A DNA stretch of 45,456 nucleotides from NCBI RefSeq assembly GCF_009766005.1, contig NZ_LMUK01000041.1, positions 535,638 to 581,093 on the forward strand, read 5' to 3'. Below the pieces are notes generated by a model. That model did not search any database and had not been told where the DNA came from. It saw nothing but the letters and a program-made list of their open reading frames with translations. Both the position numbers and the translations under genes were made by a program. The stretch comes from Bradyrhizobium sp. S69. Its GTDB lineage: Bacteria > Pseudomonadota > Alphaproteobacteria > Rhizobiales > Xanthobacteraceae. Within the stretch, counting starts at the first letter, position 1. Each line of letters starts with the position of its first letter. Positions 25,125 to 33,175 of this stretch are shown here, piece after piece.

Positions 25125-25367
25125 ATGTCGGCGGACGAAAAAAAGACTTCTCCAAAGAAAGCACCTGAGAGCAAACCGGCCGAAGCTGCGCCGAAGGCCG
25201 AAGCTGCGCCAAAGGCTGAAGCTACGCCAAAGGCTGAAGCTACGCCGAAGGTGGAAAAAGCTGACGCGGCGCCGAAGAAGCAAGGCATGGGCGAGGGACA
25301 GAAGCCCGTAACCCAAGCCTACAAGGACAACTGGGACGCGATTTTTGGTAAGAAGAAAAAACGCTAG
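25125..25367 (+). CDS. Low-complexity Lys/Ala/Pro protein
   Basis: The 80-aa product (81 if the adjacent ATG at 25122 is used) has a Lys-rich N-terminus, four tandem six-residue units of the form EA[AT]PKA (18-bp DNA repeats, 25192-25263), and a distinct tail AYKDNWDAIFGKKKKR. The composition resembles histone H1-like tails. I infer a nucleic-acid-binding or disordered protein; no enzyme motif is present. AGGAAACG precedes the two ATGs. Confidence 0.65.
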   Translation: MSADEKKTSPKKAPESKPAEAAPKAEAAPKAEATPKAEATPKVEKADAAPKKQGMGEGQKPVTQAYKDNWDAIFGKKKKR

Positions 25368-26307
25368 AGAGGTCAGACGCGCGTTGGTGGCTGCTGCCTC
25401 GGCGCCGTCGTTGATCGCGTTCGAGCAAAATCATTCGACCAAGATCGGCGACAATAGTTTTTTAACGCGTTCGCCTGCTCGGAAATATCGCCCCCTGTTC
25501 GTTCTTTGGGAACAAAAGGTGGTCTCAGGCCAGGCTGATCGCGCGCGGGCGGTTAGCCGCATCACGGCGGCGTGCGCATCAAAAGTCCCATCGAATCGAT
25601 CGGGGCCTGTTTGACGCCGTCAAGATTTGCAAGATTTGCAAGATTTGACGGAATCGCCTGACAATGCATCCTTGCGCGGATGTTTTCGCGCGTGCGCCAT
25701 TATTTCAAAGGTTCTCATCTCGCCCGCATGAGCGACGGGACGTATTGCGTCATCCGTGATCTCGGTCTGGTCAAGGGCGGGAAGGGGATGCGGCACCACG
25801 AGGTGCTCGTGACGTTCGGTGTCAGGATCTTCCTGAAACGTATTCGCCGGCGCGGTTTGCCGTCGCTTCAATTTTTCACGCAGCGCACCGGCTCGTCGGA
25901 TTCCAGGCAAATCGCAGACGCCGGCGCCATGAAAATGAATGAACTGCCCGCAACGGAATCTTAATCCGCTGTCTTGCGAATAATCCCGTCCCCTGTTCGT
26001 TCCGTGAGAACAAAAAGAGTCTCGGTTTCCTGCCGATATTTCGCATGCGAAGTCGTTATGCTGTCGATCAGCTGTGACAGCCGTTCGGCCAGTATGAAGC
26101 GAGGCCGAGAAAGCCGACGAAAGCAGAAACGTTGATGAGCGCTTCGATCCATTGCATGGACCGTCAAAGCGCCGCGCTGACATTGGTTCCGGCAAAGCTA
26201 GTTGTAATGACAGGGTCGCCATTTCACGTCGGCGTGAATCGCGCGGACGTGCGTGGCGTCGATTGCCGGGTGGAGTAGGCTTCGCGGTGTGGACGTGGAG
26301 CACAGCC
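25368..26307. other. Repeat-rich region without a convincing gene
   Basis: About 940 bases hold no reading frame with good coding character; the best is 25680-25964 on the plus strand (95 codons with stop) and it lacks a clear ribosome binding site. Two related motifs CCCCTGTTCGTTC...GAACAAAA occur at 25492-25516 and 25990-26015. A 9-bp tandem array lies at 25621-25647. The region may be decayed sequence. Confidence 0.5.
25617..25651. repeat. Triple 9-bp tandem inside an inverted repeat
   Basis: CAAGATTTG occurs three times without a gap (25621-25647), and the array is bracketed by CCGTCAA and TTGACGG, which are reverse complements. Confidence 0.85.
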
Positions 26308-26511
26308 ATGAATCTAGAACTGGTCCAGACCATGCGCGCCGCGCTCGAAGCCGTGATGGCGCGGGTTCCCGCCGAGCAGTCGGTGTTCGGGCTCAAGGCC
26401 GCGATGGCCGAGGTCATTCTGAAAGCCGCCGCGCACGGCCACACGTCGTTTGACGGCCTGGTGGCTTCCGCCTCGAGCCAGCTTCAGTCGGTTATATCGA
26501 TGCTGACCTGA
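26308..26511 (+). CDS. Hypothetical protein, 67 aa
   Basis: The frame starts MNLELVQTMRAALEAVMARV and is predicted to be mostly helical (AAMAEVILKAAAHGHTSFDG, then a Ser/Gln-rich end). GGAG lies about 9 bases upstream of the ATG at 26308. I do not recognise the family. Confidence 0.55.
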   Translation: MNLELVQTMRAALEAVMARVPAEQSVFGLKAAMAEVILKAAAHGHTSFDGLVASASSQLQSVISMLT

Positions 26512-26524
26512 GCCGGAGCGATCT

Positions 26525-26627
26525 ATAGCGTTTTCGAGCCAACGGGTCGCGCGAATGCGCGCCCGATGACAGGCTCCGTGGATGCCGGTTCGCGTCAAGA
26601 AAACGCGTCAAACAGAAATCTAGAGCC
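26525..26627. repeat. About 100-bp dispersed repeat, copy 1
   Basis: The segment from TAGCGTTTTCGAGCC to ACGCGTCAAAC matches 30322-30424 in the same orientation over about 100 bases, with few changes. Internal palindromes GCGCGAATGCGCGC and AAACGCG/CGCGTTT-like ends are visible. Confidence 0.85.
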
Positions 26628-26663
26628 CCGTTCCGATTCAATCGCAACGGAAGAGGCTCTAGG
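26620..26663. repeat. TAGAGCC palindromic element overlapping the RHH stop codon
   Basis: TAGAGCC...CCGTTCCGATT and AATCGCAACGG...GGCTCTA form an imperfect inverted repeat. The right end (CTA at 26659-26661) is the TAG stop codon of the minus-strand ribbon-helix-helix gene. Confidence 0.65.
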
Positions 26664-26883
26664 CGCTGTTGCTGGAGCTGGACTCGCCGCGGCTGACCAC
26701 GCCGTAATTGCTGGATTTCTGGCCATCACCATCCGTCCCGACGACGGTAAGGCCGAGGCGCAACAGCTCACGGACCGCTGCCGCGCGCGTCGGCATGCGG
26801 TGCTTGAACCTGAAATCGTCGAGCACTGACAGCTCGTCCGGGGAAAGCATGATCTGCAGTCGTTCGTCACGCATGTCGGTCAT
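26659..26883 (-). CDS. Ribbon-helix-helix (CopG/Arc-like) protein
   Basis: The 74-aa protein has a short RHH DNA-binding domain: RDERLQIMLSPDELSVLDDF (strand plus helix 1), then MPTRAAAVRELLRLGL (helix 2). A polar Ser-rich tail follows. Such proteins bind short operators as dimers and often autoregulate or act as antitoxins; no toxin gene is adjacent. An inverted TTAGG/CCTAA pair lies upstream at 26897-26920. The ATG at 26883 is preferred over the TTG at 26904. The C-terminus runs into a dispersed repeat. Confidence 0.75.
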   Translation of the reverse strand: MTDMRDERLQIMLSPDELSVLDDFRFKHRMPTRAAAVRELLRLGLTVVGTDGDGQKSSNYGVVSRGESSSSNSA

Positions 26884-27058
26884 GGGCGGCCCCAAATTAG
26901 GCAATTGAGTAAGTACCTAACTCCGCTAAGTCGGCCTCGGTTCCCTGGCCTACCCAAAACACTCCAAATGAGTAAAATAGACTAATAAAATCAATAAGTT
27001 ATAGGTTTAAAGTTGGCGTCGAAAGGGGTATGATTGACACCAGCGAAGGAGAGATCCG

Positions 27059-27181
27059 ATGACCAAAGAAACCCAGCGACCGTCAAAAGACCAGAAGCCG
27101 CCGACGCGCCCGAGCCATGACCGGGTGGTCGAAAACCTCGATAAATGGGCCAACAGCCCAGGCCTTCAGCCCCCGAAGTAG
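27059..27181 (+). CDS. 40-aa basic/Pro-rich protein
   Basis: The frame starts MTKETQRPSKDQKPPTRPSH and contains VVENLDKWANSPGL before a Pro-Lys end. GGAGAG lies about 6 bases before the ATG. It is hydrophilic and probably disordered in its first half. It is too short for a domain assignment; the strong ribosome binding site supports it as real. Confidence 0.6.
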   Translation: MTKETQRPSKDQKPPTRPSHDRVVENLDKWANSPGLQPPK

Positions 27182-27374
27182 CTGTGGACGATCCAGACGC
27201 TATGTAGCGGCCGGGGATCGGATAGCGCCTCGGTCCAGTTTCTCGTGGCGCGAAAGCGGAGCGGCCAGGAGCGCCCGGTGAACCGCCCCGGCGGTGGAAG
27301 GCGCCACAAAGAGGCGCTAGAAGAAACGACCGGAGCGGGCCCGATCGGGACTTCCTGAAGATGATTTTTCGGAC

Positions 27375-27761
27375 ATGAACCGTATTGTGGCTTTTGGCCT
27401 TGTCGGCCCGGTAATTGTCGCGCTGCTCGGCGCTTTCCTGTACGTGCCCGCGATCGCCTATCTCAACGGCCAGGTTTCCATCGGCGCCGACACCTATCAA
27501 GTCGCCTTTGTGCTGTTCCTCATCATGGGGCTGGTGCCGGAATGGCTGAACTTCATCGTGGTTGCCTTGGGCTGGACCCAGTTCCGCTCATCCATCGGCA
27601 CCGGGCTTTTTGGCGGGGCCGCGATGGCCTACCTGCCGCAGCTCGCCGGTCTTCCACATGAGAACCCGATCGTTTGCGCGCTGATGGGGATCGTCGCGAG
27701 TTCGGCATGCTGGTGGCTCTCGACGCGGAACCGGACGAACAGCGTCATCGGGCAGGCCTAA
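27375..27761 (+). CDS. Integral membrane protein, possibly DUF5413-like
   Basis: The 128-aa protein has four hydrophobic segments (about residues 5-30, 42-66, 75-92 and 98-115), the first containing VGPVIVALLGAFLYVP. The layout resembles small bradyrhizobial membrane proteins annotated DUF5413, though I cannot confirm it. A strong bidirectional terminator lies 43 bases after the stop. Confidence 0.65.
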   Translation: MNRIVAFGLVGPVIVALLGAFLYVPAIAYLNGQVSIGADTYQVAFVLFLIMGLVPEWLNFIVVALGWTQFRSSIGTGLFGGAAMAYLPQLAGLPHENPIVCALMGIVASSACWWLSTRNRTNSVIGQA

Positions 27762-27803
27762 GTTCGGACGCCGCGGAAGCGACTGTCACGAAATTCCCGA
27801 ATC

Positions 27804-27835
27804 AAAAACCCCGCCAACACAATTGGCGGGGTTTT
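27804..27835. terminator. Bidirectional intrinsic terminator
   Basis: AAAACCCCGCCAA pairs with TTGGCGGGGTTTT around CACAA. The A-run and T-run on either side allow it to work for the membrane-protein gene on the left and the short minus-strand gene on the right. Confidence 0.9.
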
Positions 27836-27869
27836 GTTGAGGGCGGGCGCCTGGAAGCACGCGCGCGCC

Positions 27870-28037
27870 TTAAGACCAGAAGGCCTTGCCGTCGGATCCG
27901 TTGCGGGCTTTTTCGAGCGTCGTCACGAAATATTCCTCGCGTTCCCGTTCGAATTTTTCCTGGGTGGCTTTGAAGCTTGCGACGCGCGCCGCAATTTCTT
28001 CCCGCGCACGCGCGAGGCGGTCACTTTTTTCGGTCAT
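27870..28037 (-). CDS. 55-aa charged helical protein
   Basis: The frame starts MTEKSDRLARAREEIAARVA and continues as one long charged helix (TQEKFEREREEYFVTTLEKA), ending GKAFWS. It looks like a short coiled coil. GGATGGGCA precedes the ATG at 28037. Three imperfect TTTTGAGTCGT units lie just upstream (28050-28085), in the promoter region. Function unknown. Confidence 0.6.
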   Translation of the reverse strand: MTEKSDRLARAREEIAARVASFKATQEKFEREREEYFVTTLEKARNGSDGKAFWS

Positions 28038-28244
28038 TGCCCATCCATTTTGAGTCGTATTTTTGAGTCGTGTTTTTGAATCGCGTCCCACGTCTATTGG
28101 GGATCTCAATTGGGGCACGAATGCGGACGCAGCGTTGCCGGATTGTGATTGTCTGCGCATGGCTGCCTCAGCGGTGGATAAGACCACAACATGCTTGTGG
28201 CCTTCACGTCCTCCCGGTAGCCAGAACAAAACGGGGAGAGCAGC

Positions 28245-28574
28245 ATGGCAAAGATCGATCTGGATTCACTGAGCATCGAAGAACTCGCGAGCTTGCGCGA
28301 TCAGGCCACCGAAAAGCTGGCGGAAAAGGTCGCCGCGCGGCAGTCCGAACTCGAGGCGGAACTGGAGCGGCTTTCGCAGTACGGCAAGCCGGCGCGAAAA
28401 TCCCAAGGAAAATCTGAAGGGAAACCTGAAGCAAAATCTGACGGAAAATTTGAAGCAAAGTCTGAAGCAAAGTCCGAGACAGCATCAGACGCCTCGGCTG
28501 CGGCCCCGAAGGCCAAGAAGAACGACGAGAAAAAGAGCGACGAGGTCAAGGAACCGGCCGCCAAGGCGGCGTGA
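28245..28574 (+). CDS. H-NS-like N-terminal protein with Lys/Glu/Ala repeat tail
   Basis: The 109-aa product begins MAKIDLDSLSIEELASLRDQ and continues as a coiled coil to about residue 47. This resembles the oligomerisation region of alphaproteobacterial H-NS family proteins. The usual C-terminal DNA-binding motif (a YRNP...TWSGRGR-type segment) is missing. It is replaced by imperfect repeats such as EAKSDGKFEAKSEAKSE and an Ala/Lys tail. It might bind DNA non-specifically through lysines or modulate a full-length H-NS protein. GGGGAG lies 7 bases before the ATG. Confidence 0.7.
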   Translation: MAKIDLDSLSIEELASLRDQATEKLAEKVAARQSELEAELERLSQYGKPARKSQGKSEGKPEAKSDGKFEAKSEAKSETASDASAAAPKAKKNDEKKSDEVKEPAAKAA

Positions 28575-28674
28575 TGACGGCGCCGCGTCGCGGCGCAGCC
28601 ATCTAATCGACGTCGAAGTGATAATCTGATTGGCCGTGCTATAGTGCGCGCGGTCAACTTTCGGATCATCAGCC

Positions 28675-29436
28675 GTGATTGCATCGGATCTTCGCAGCGG
28701 TGTGGAACAACTTGGCGACATGATCGCCGAGGCTTCCACCATCGTCCCTTTTACGGGCGCCGGTATCTCCACCGAATGCGGCATTCCCGACTTCCGTTCG
28801 CCCGGCGGATTGTGGACCCGCAATCGTCCGATCCCATTTGATGAATTCGTCGCCAGTTCCGATGCCCGGGATGAGGCGTGGCGGCGGCGTTTTGCGATGG
28901 AGCCGACTTTCGCTGCGGCACGGCCGGGACGCGGCCACCGTGCACTCGCCGCGCTCTATAAGGCCGGCAAGGTTCCAGCGATCATCACCCAAAACATTGA
29001 CAATCTGCATCAGATGTCAGGTTTCGCGGCGGATCACGTCGTGGAACTTCACGGCAACACCACGTATGCCCGCTGCATCGGTTGTGGGCAGGCTTACGAT
29101 CTGCCGTGGGTCAAGCAGCGCTTCGATACAATGGGTGGGGCGCCGGACTGCACCGTCTGCGACGAGCCGATCAAGGCCGCCACGGTCTCCTTTGGTCAAG
29201 CGATGCCGGAAGATGAGATGCGTCGCGCCACGGAACTCGCGCAAGGTTGCGACTTGTTCATCGCGATCGGATCGTCGCTGGTGGTGTGGCCGGCAGCGGG
29301 CTTTCCACTGATGGCGAAAAACAATGGCGCCAGACTGGTCATCGTCAACAATGAGCCCACCGAACAGGACGACATTGCCGATCTGGTCATCCGTCATGAC
29401 ATCGGCGAGACGCTCGGGCCATTTGTCGGCAACTGA
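28675..29436 (+). CDS. cobB: NAD-dependent protein deacylase, Sir2 family
   Basis: The 253-aa sirtuin removes acyl groups from protein lysines using NAD. It has GAGISTECGIPDFRS (NAD binding), TQNIDNLHQ, the catalytic His in VELHGN, and two zinc CxxC pairs (CIGC and CTVC). GSSLVVWPAA lies in the second Rossmann half. The start is GTG at 28675. It is a single gene; its targets cannot be read from the sequence. Confidence 0.94.
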   Translation: MIASDLRSGVEQLGDMIAEASTIVPFTGAGISTECGIPDFRSPGGLWTRNRPIPFDEFVASSDARDEAWRRRFAMEPTFAAARPGRGHRALAALYKAGKVPAIITQNIDNLHQMSGFAADHVVELHGNTTYARCIGCGQAYDLPWVKQRFDTMGGAPDCTVCDEPIKAATVSFGQAMPEDEMRRATELAQGCDLFIAIGSSLVVWPAAGFPLMAKNNGARLVIVNNEPTEQDDIADLVIRHDIGETLGPFVGN

Positions 29437-29634
29437 TGCCCAATTGATTCGCTGGCGCGCAAGCTGTTCATAGCTTTGGGAGCGTTCGTTTTTTAGCTAT
29501 GCGTGGCAGGCGGGAGTGTTATCTTTTGATTCGAGAGATTCGCGTGGCCTTATCTTGAATTGTCAGAGATGAGCGCGTGTGCAGACACCGTCGCGGCGAC
29601 GGCGGGTCGTGGATAATGTGTGGGGTCCGGGGTC

Positions 29635-30324
29635 ATGGGGTCGGACGGATTTGAGTCCAAGAAGCTGGGAGGATCGTCACCGGGTGTGACAGGATCCGGC
29701 CAGCTTGGACAAAGCAGGCTTAGTTCGGAGAGACTAGCTCCGGGTGATTTTTCGGGCGATCGCGATCCAGCGATGGAAGCGCTATCGGGCCTTGGCGACA
29801 GCGCCGCCAACCTCGTTGAAATCAGCGGTGTCATCAAATGGTTCGATGCCTCAAAGGGCTACGGCTTCATCATTCCAGACAATGGCTGGCCGGATGTGCT
29901 GCTGCACGTCACGGTGCTGCGGCGTGACGGCTACCAGACCGCGTACGAAGGCGCGCGGCTGGTCTGCGAGTGCGTCCAGCGGCAGAAGGGCTATCAGGCC
30001 TTTCGCATCCTCTCGATGGACGAGTCGACCGCGATCCACCCGGCTCAAATGCTGCCGCCGCGGACCCATGTCAGCGTCACCCCGACCAGCGGTCTGGAAC
30101 GGGCGCAGGTCAAATGGTTCAATCGGCTGCGCGGCTTCGGCTTCCTGACCTGCGGCGAGGGCACGCCGGATATCTTTGTCCATATGGAAACCCTGCGCCG
30201 CTTCGGAATGACCGAGCTGCGTCCGGGCCAGTATGTGCTGGTGCGGTTCGGGCCCGGTTCCAAGGGCATGATGGCGGCTGAAATCCAGCCGGAGGCCGGT
30301 TCGCCGGGCCTGTCGTCGCATTAG
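29635..30324 (+). CDS. Double cold-shock domain protein
   Basis: The 229-aa protein (234 aa from the in-frame GTG at 29620) has a Gly/Ser-rich, probably disordered first 60 residues. Two cold-shock domains follow: GVIKWFDASKGYGFIIPDNG and, 90 residues later, AQVKWFNRLRGFGFLTCGEG with DIFVHMETLRRFG. RNP1- and RNP2-like motifs are present in both. Tandem CSD proteins bind single-stranded nucleic acid. The TAG stop codon is the first triplet of a dispersed repeat, so the present C-terminus may have been set by repeat insertion. Confidence 0.9.
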   Translation: MGSDGFESKKLGGSSPGVTGSGQLGQSRLSSERLAPGDFSGDRDPAMEALSGLGDSAANLVEISGVIKWFDASKGYGFIIPDNGWPDVLLHVTVLRRDGYQTAYEGARLVCECVQRQKGYQAFRILSMDESTAIHPAQMLPPRTHVSVTPTSGLERAQVKWFNRLRGFGFLTCGEGTPDIFVHMETLRRFGMTELRPGQYVLVRFGPGSKGMMAAEIQPEAGSPGLSSH

Positions 30325-30424
30325 AGCGTTTTCGAGCCAACGGGTCGCGCGAATGCGCGCCCGATGACAGGCTCCGTGGGCACCGGTTCGCGTGAAGAAA
30401 ACGCGTTAAAACAAAAAACTAGAG
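30322..30424. repeat. About 100-bp dispersed repeat, copy 2
   Basis: TAGAGCGTTTTCGAGCC... to ...AACTAGAGC matches the element at 26525-26627. It begins at the stop codon of the cold-shock gene. Confidence 0.85.
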
Positions 30425-30604
30425 CAAGCCCGCACGCCCACTTCCCGATCACCACTCCGTTACGACCGGAAGCGCTCGACCGATCGCCGCCAAAATGATC
30501 TCGCGGCGGTCTCGGCCGTCTGGTATTTGCCATGATCGGCGGGCTAGGGTTCCGCCGAAAAGGCCGGGTCCGGCGAAATCTCACGGTTGGGTAAAGTGGT
30601 GTCC

Positions 30605-31105
30605 ATGAATTTAAATGACGGTACTGGTCGGGCTCGCCCGCGAACCCGTGTGTGGGCTTGGTTGTGGATCGCGGCTTCGGTCGCCATATCAGGCGCGTTA
30701 ACGGGCTCTGAGGTGCGGGCTGCGAGCATCCAGTCGCTCGAGATCGTCACCAAGTCCGGCGTGCACGTCTTCTCCATCGAGATGGCGACCACCGAAGAGG
30801 AAAAGACCACCGGCCTGATGTACCGCAAGGAACTGGCGGACGGGAAGGGAATGCTGTTCGACTTCTCGCCGCCGCAGGAAGTCTCGATGTGGATGAAAAA
30901 TACCTACATCTCGCTCGACATGATCTTCATCCGCGCCGATGGCCGGATCCTGCGCATTGCCCAAAACACCGAGACGCTGTCGACCAAGATCATCCCGTCG
31001 GGAGGGTTGGCGAAGGGCGTACTAGAGGTGATCGCCGGCACGGCGCAGAAATACGGCATCCAGCCCGGGGATCGCGTGGCGCATCCGCTGTTTAATGGCC
31101 ATTAA
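30605..31105 (+). CDS. DUF192 family secreted protein
   Basis: The 166-aa protein has a basic N-terminus and signal segment (VWAWLWIAASVAISGAL, then SEVRA), and one DUF192 domain with TGLMYRKEL, GMLFDF, MWMKNTYISLDMIFI and GVLEVIAGTAQKYGI. These are the family signatures. The function is unknown; it is a small beta-barrel fold exported to the periplasm. The ATG at 30605 is preferred over a TTG at 30587. tRNA-Pro follows 63 bases after the stop. Confidence 0.88.
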   Translation: MNLNDGTGRARPRTRVWAWLWIAASVAISGALTGSEVRAASIQSLEIVTKSGVHVFSIEMATTEEEKTTGLMYRKELADGKGMLFDFSPPQEVSMWMKNTYISLDMIFIRADGRILRIAQNTETLSTKIIPSGGLAKGVLEVIAGTAQKYGIQPGDRVAHPLFNGH

Positions 31106-31168
31106 GGCGGCGAGCGCCTTCTTGCTGGCCCTGCCTTAAGCGTGTATCGAGGTCGTTTCCCAGCTGAT

Positions 31169-31245
31169 CGGGGTATAGCGCAGCCTGGTAGCGCGGCAGT
31201 TTTGGGTACTGCAGGTCCAAGGTTCGAATCCTTGTGCCCCGACCA
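31169..31245 (+). tRNA. tRNA-Pro (TGG)
   Basis: CGGGGTA pairs with TGCCCCG, and the discriminator A and encoded CCA follow. The anticodon loop TTTTGGG gives anticodon TGG, and the T-loop is GTTCGAATC. The length is 77 bases. Confidence 0.96.
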
Positions 31246-31404
31246 ACTAACCCGTGATGTTGCTCAGTCGGATACTGACCATTTGAGAGCGATTCTGACC
31301 TCTGGTTCTACCCTCGTTCCAGGCAGCGGCTTCGCATGTTGTCGGGGCTGTTCATTGTCGCGGAAACGGAAGTGCACGGCATGGCAATAGCTCAAAGAGG
31401 GCGT

Positions 31405-31824
31405 ATGTCCGATAGATGGCAGGTTGACAATCGGCTCGCGTCCCCGCGGATCGGCCGGCGGTTTATCCCATGGCTTGCGGCGTTTGTTTTGCTCGTGGGT
31501 GCTGGTGGCCTGATGCTGTGGGCGACCGGCAGCAATAGCGCCGCCGCGGTATCGCCGAGCGTGACCGCCCTCGTACAAACTTCGAACGAACTCGTCGAAA
31601 AGACCGGCGCTCTGGAGACGACGGAGCAGCAGACCATCGACCAACTTCAAGTGGTGCAAGACCAGCTCGCGGCCCAGCAGGCAGAGACGAAAAAACTGAC
31701 CGGCGAGATCGAGGCGTTGCATGCAAAGCTCGATGCGCTCGCATCGTCGGCTTCCGAGACGACGGCCCCGTCGGCCGGAGCGGCGGTTCCGTCACCGAAG
31801 ATGGCCCGCAAGGGGCGCAACTGA
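31405..31824 (+). CDS. Membrane-anchored coiled-coil protein
   Basis: The 139-aa protein has a basic N-terminus, one membrane span (about residues 22-45, WLAAFVLLVGAGGLMLWA) and a coiled coil (about 62-118, rich in Glu/Gln/Leu, with EQQTIDQLQVVQDQLAAQQA). A basic tail follows. AGAGG lies 4-5 bases before the ATG at 31405; an in-frame ATG at 31381 has no such site. The role is unknown, perhaps envelope scaffolding. The CAP-domain gene follows closely. Confidence 0.65.
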   Translation: MSDRWQVDNRLASPRIGRRFIPWLAAFVLLVGAGGLMLWATGSNSAAAVSPSVTALVQTSNELVEKTGALETTEQQTIDQLQVVQDQLAAQQAETKKLTGEIEALHAKLDALASSASETTAPSAGAAVPSPKMARKGRN

Positions 31825-31849
31825 GTTGTTGTGGATCGTGCGACCTGCG

Positions 31850-32422
31850 ATGAAATCCGTCTTGCTGCTTTGGCTTTGGCTCGCAATCACCTTCTGCGCC
31901 TTTTGCGGTTCGGTAACCGCGCAGCCGGCGGCCCCGCCGGCCGACATGATCTCGAACTTTCGCGTGCAGCATGGGGAAGGGCGGGTGACCCTGGATGCCA
32001 CACTCGACCGCATCGCGCGGGAGCAGGCCGTCGCGATGGCTGAAAAGGACGTGCTCGACCACAGTGTGCTTGGGCAGTTTTCGGCACGGATCGCGCCGTC
32101 AGGATCCAGGCGGGCGGCGGAGAATATCGCGTATGGCTATGACAGCTTCCCGAAAACGCTCAACCAATGGATCGAGTCGCCGGAGCATCGGAAAAATCTC
32201 TTGCTGCCTAATGCGTCGCGGGTCGGGATAGCCAGCGCGAAGAGCAAGACGACGGGCCGGACCTATTGGTCGATGGAAATCGCCGCCGACTATGAACGCC
32301 CTGAACCGCGCGGCGCGAAGCGATCGGTGGGCACCAAGAAGCCCAAAGCGGGTTCAACGCCGAGCGCACGAGACAGCACGCCGCAAGACTGCCGACTGAA
32401 GATTTTGAGCCTCTGCCTATAG
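31850..32422 (+). CDS. CAP (SCP/PR-1) domain secreted protein
   Basis: The 190-aa product has a signal peptide (MKSVLLLWLWLAITFCAFCG to VTAQ) and one CAP domain, with NFRVQHGEGRVTLDATLDRIA, DHSVLGQFSARI, AENIAYG and W-IESPEHRKNLLLPNASRVGIA. A basic Lys/Ser tail follows. Bacterial CAP proteins are secreted and mostly uncharacterised. The gene starts 25 bases after the coiled-coil gene and may share its transcript. Confidence 0.88.
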   Translation: MKSVLLLWLWLAITFCAFCGSVTAQPAAPPADMISNFRVQHGEGRVTLDATLDRIAREQAVAMAEKDVLDHSVLGQFSARIAPSGSRRAAENIAYGYDSFPKTLNQWIESPEHRKNLLLPNASRVGIASAKSKTTGRTYWSMEIAADYERPEPRGAKRSVGTKKPKAGSTPSARDSTPQDCRLKILSLCL

Positions 32423-32475
32423 GCCTCTGCCTTTAAGACGTTCCGGGTTTAGCGCCCCGGATCCGGCGTTCGCGG

Positions 32476-32610
32476 CTATTTCTTCTTGCCGGTGTTGGAG
32501 GTCGGCTGCCACCCGCCGCTCTTCTGGCTGGGCGCCGCGGCTATCGTCTTGATCTTCTCTTTCTTCGGCTTCTTGGTTTCCCGGTTGCTCTTTTGCTCGC
32601 CCTTGGACAT
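32476..32610 (-). CDS. 44-aa Lys-rich small protein
   Basis: The frame starts MSKGEQKSNRETKKPKKEKI, continues KTIAAAPSQKSGGWQP and ends in KKK. It is strongly basic and probably disordered. GAGATCG precedes the ATG. I recall similar short proteins in bradyrhizobia, with no known function. It is convergent with the CAP gene. Confidence 0.6.
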   Translation of the reverse strand: MSKGEQKSNRETKKPKKEKIKTIAAAPSQKSGGWQPTSNTGKKK

Positions 32611-32856
32611 GTCGATCTCGCTTGCGATTGGAGGACTCAACGCTTGCACAGCGTGCGCCCTTTTTCGCTGAAAAGCCATGTGCGTGAACGACGGTTGTGC
32701 TGATTTGGGCACTGTCGGCGGAGAAGCGCTCGGCCAGGGCTGTTTTTGTTGCTCTCGTTCACCGCTTGAGGAACAATGGCTCACAGGATAAAGCTGTGGT
32801 GCTCCGCTCGGGGTGGGGCGCATAGAGCGATGATCGGTCGAACACGGGGACTAGCG

Positions 32857-33153
32857 ATGCAAATCAGGGTTTTGGCTGCGGCGGCACTCATGCTGTCGGT
32901 TTCAGCGCCGTCATTTGCCGCCGATGCCGACGTGCCGGTCCGGCATCACCGGTACCACCATTCCGTCGACGACATCTACCTGCATAATTACGGTCCGCCC
33001 GACTTCTATCCCGGCACCACGGTTCCGCCCGACCGCGTGGTCTACCCGGTGAACGGCGCTCCCTACGGAATCTACGACGGGTTCGATCGGCTGTGCGGAC
33101 AGTCGTCGGCCAACTACCGGGGCCAGGACGGCCGGCGCCATCCCTGCTTTTAG
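32857..33153 (+). CDS. Small secreted His/Tyr/Pro-rich protein
   Basis: The 98-aa product has a signal peptide (MQIRVLAAAALMLSVSAPSFA) and a mature part rich in His, Tyr and Pro: PVRHHRYHHSVDDIYLHNYG, then a Pro-rich centre and two cysteines near the end (RLCGQ and the final HPCF). The His cluster could bind metal. GGGGA lies about 8 bases upstream of the ATG. It is convergent with the TOMM operon. Confidence 0.65.
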   Translation: MQIRVLAAAALMLSVSAPSFAADADVPVRHHRYHHSVDDIYLHNYGPPDFYPGTTVPPDRVVYPVNGAPYGIYDGFDRLCGQSSANYRGQDGRRHPCF

Positions 33154-33175
33154 GCTCAATATCTGACAACAGGCG

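Noticed and set aside
25025..25288. Minus-strand frame ending with a helical segment LDDLARATAKVKAAM
   Set aside because: Its upstream part is a reading of the Ala/Lys repeats of the plus-strand gene and no start codon lies near the plausible segment; possibly a relic but not supportable.
25680..25964. 94-aa open frame on the plus strand
   Set aside because: No convincing ribosome binding site, no recognisable domain, and it lies in a region with decayed repeats; kept only as part of the region description.
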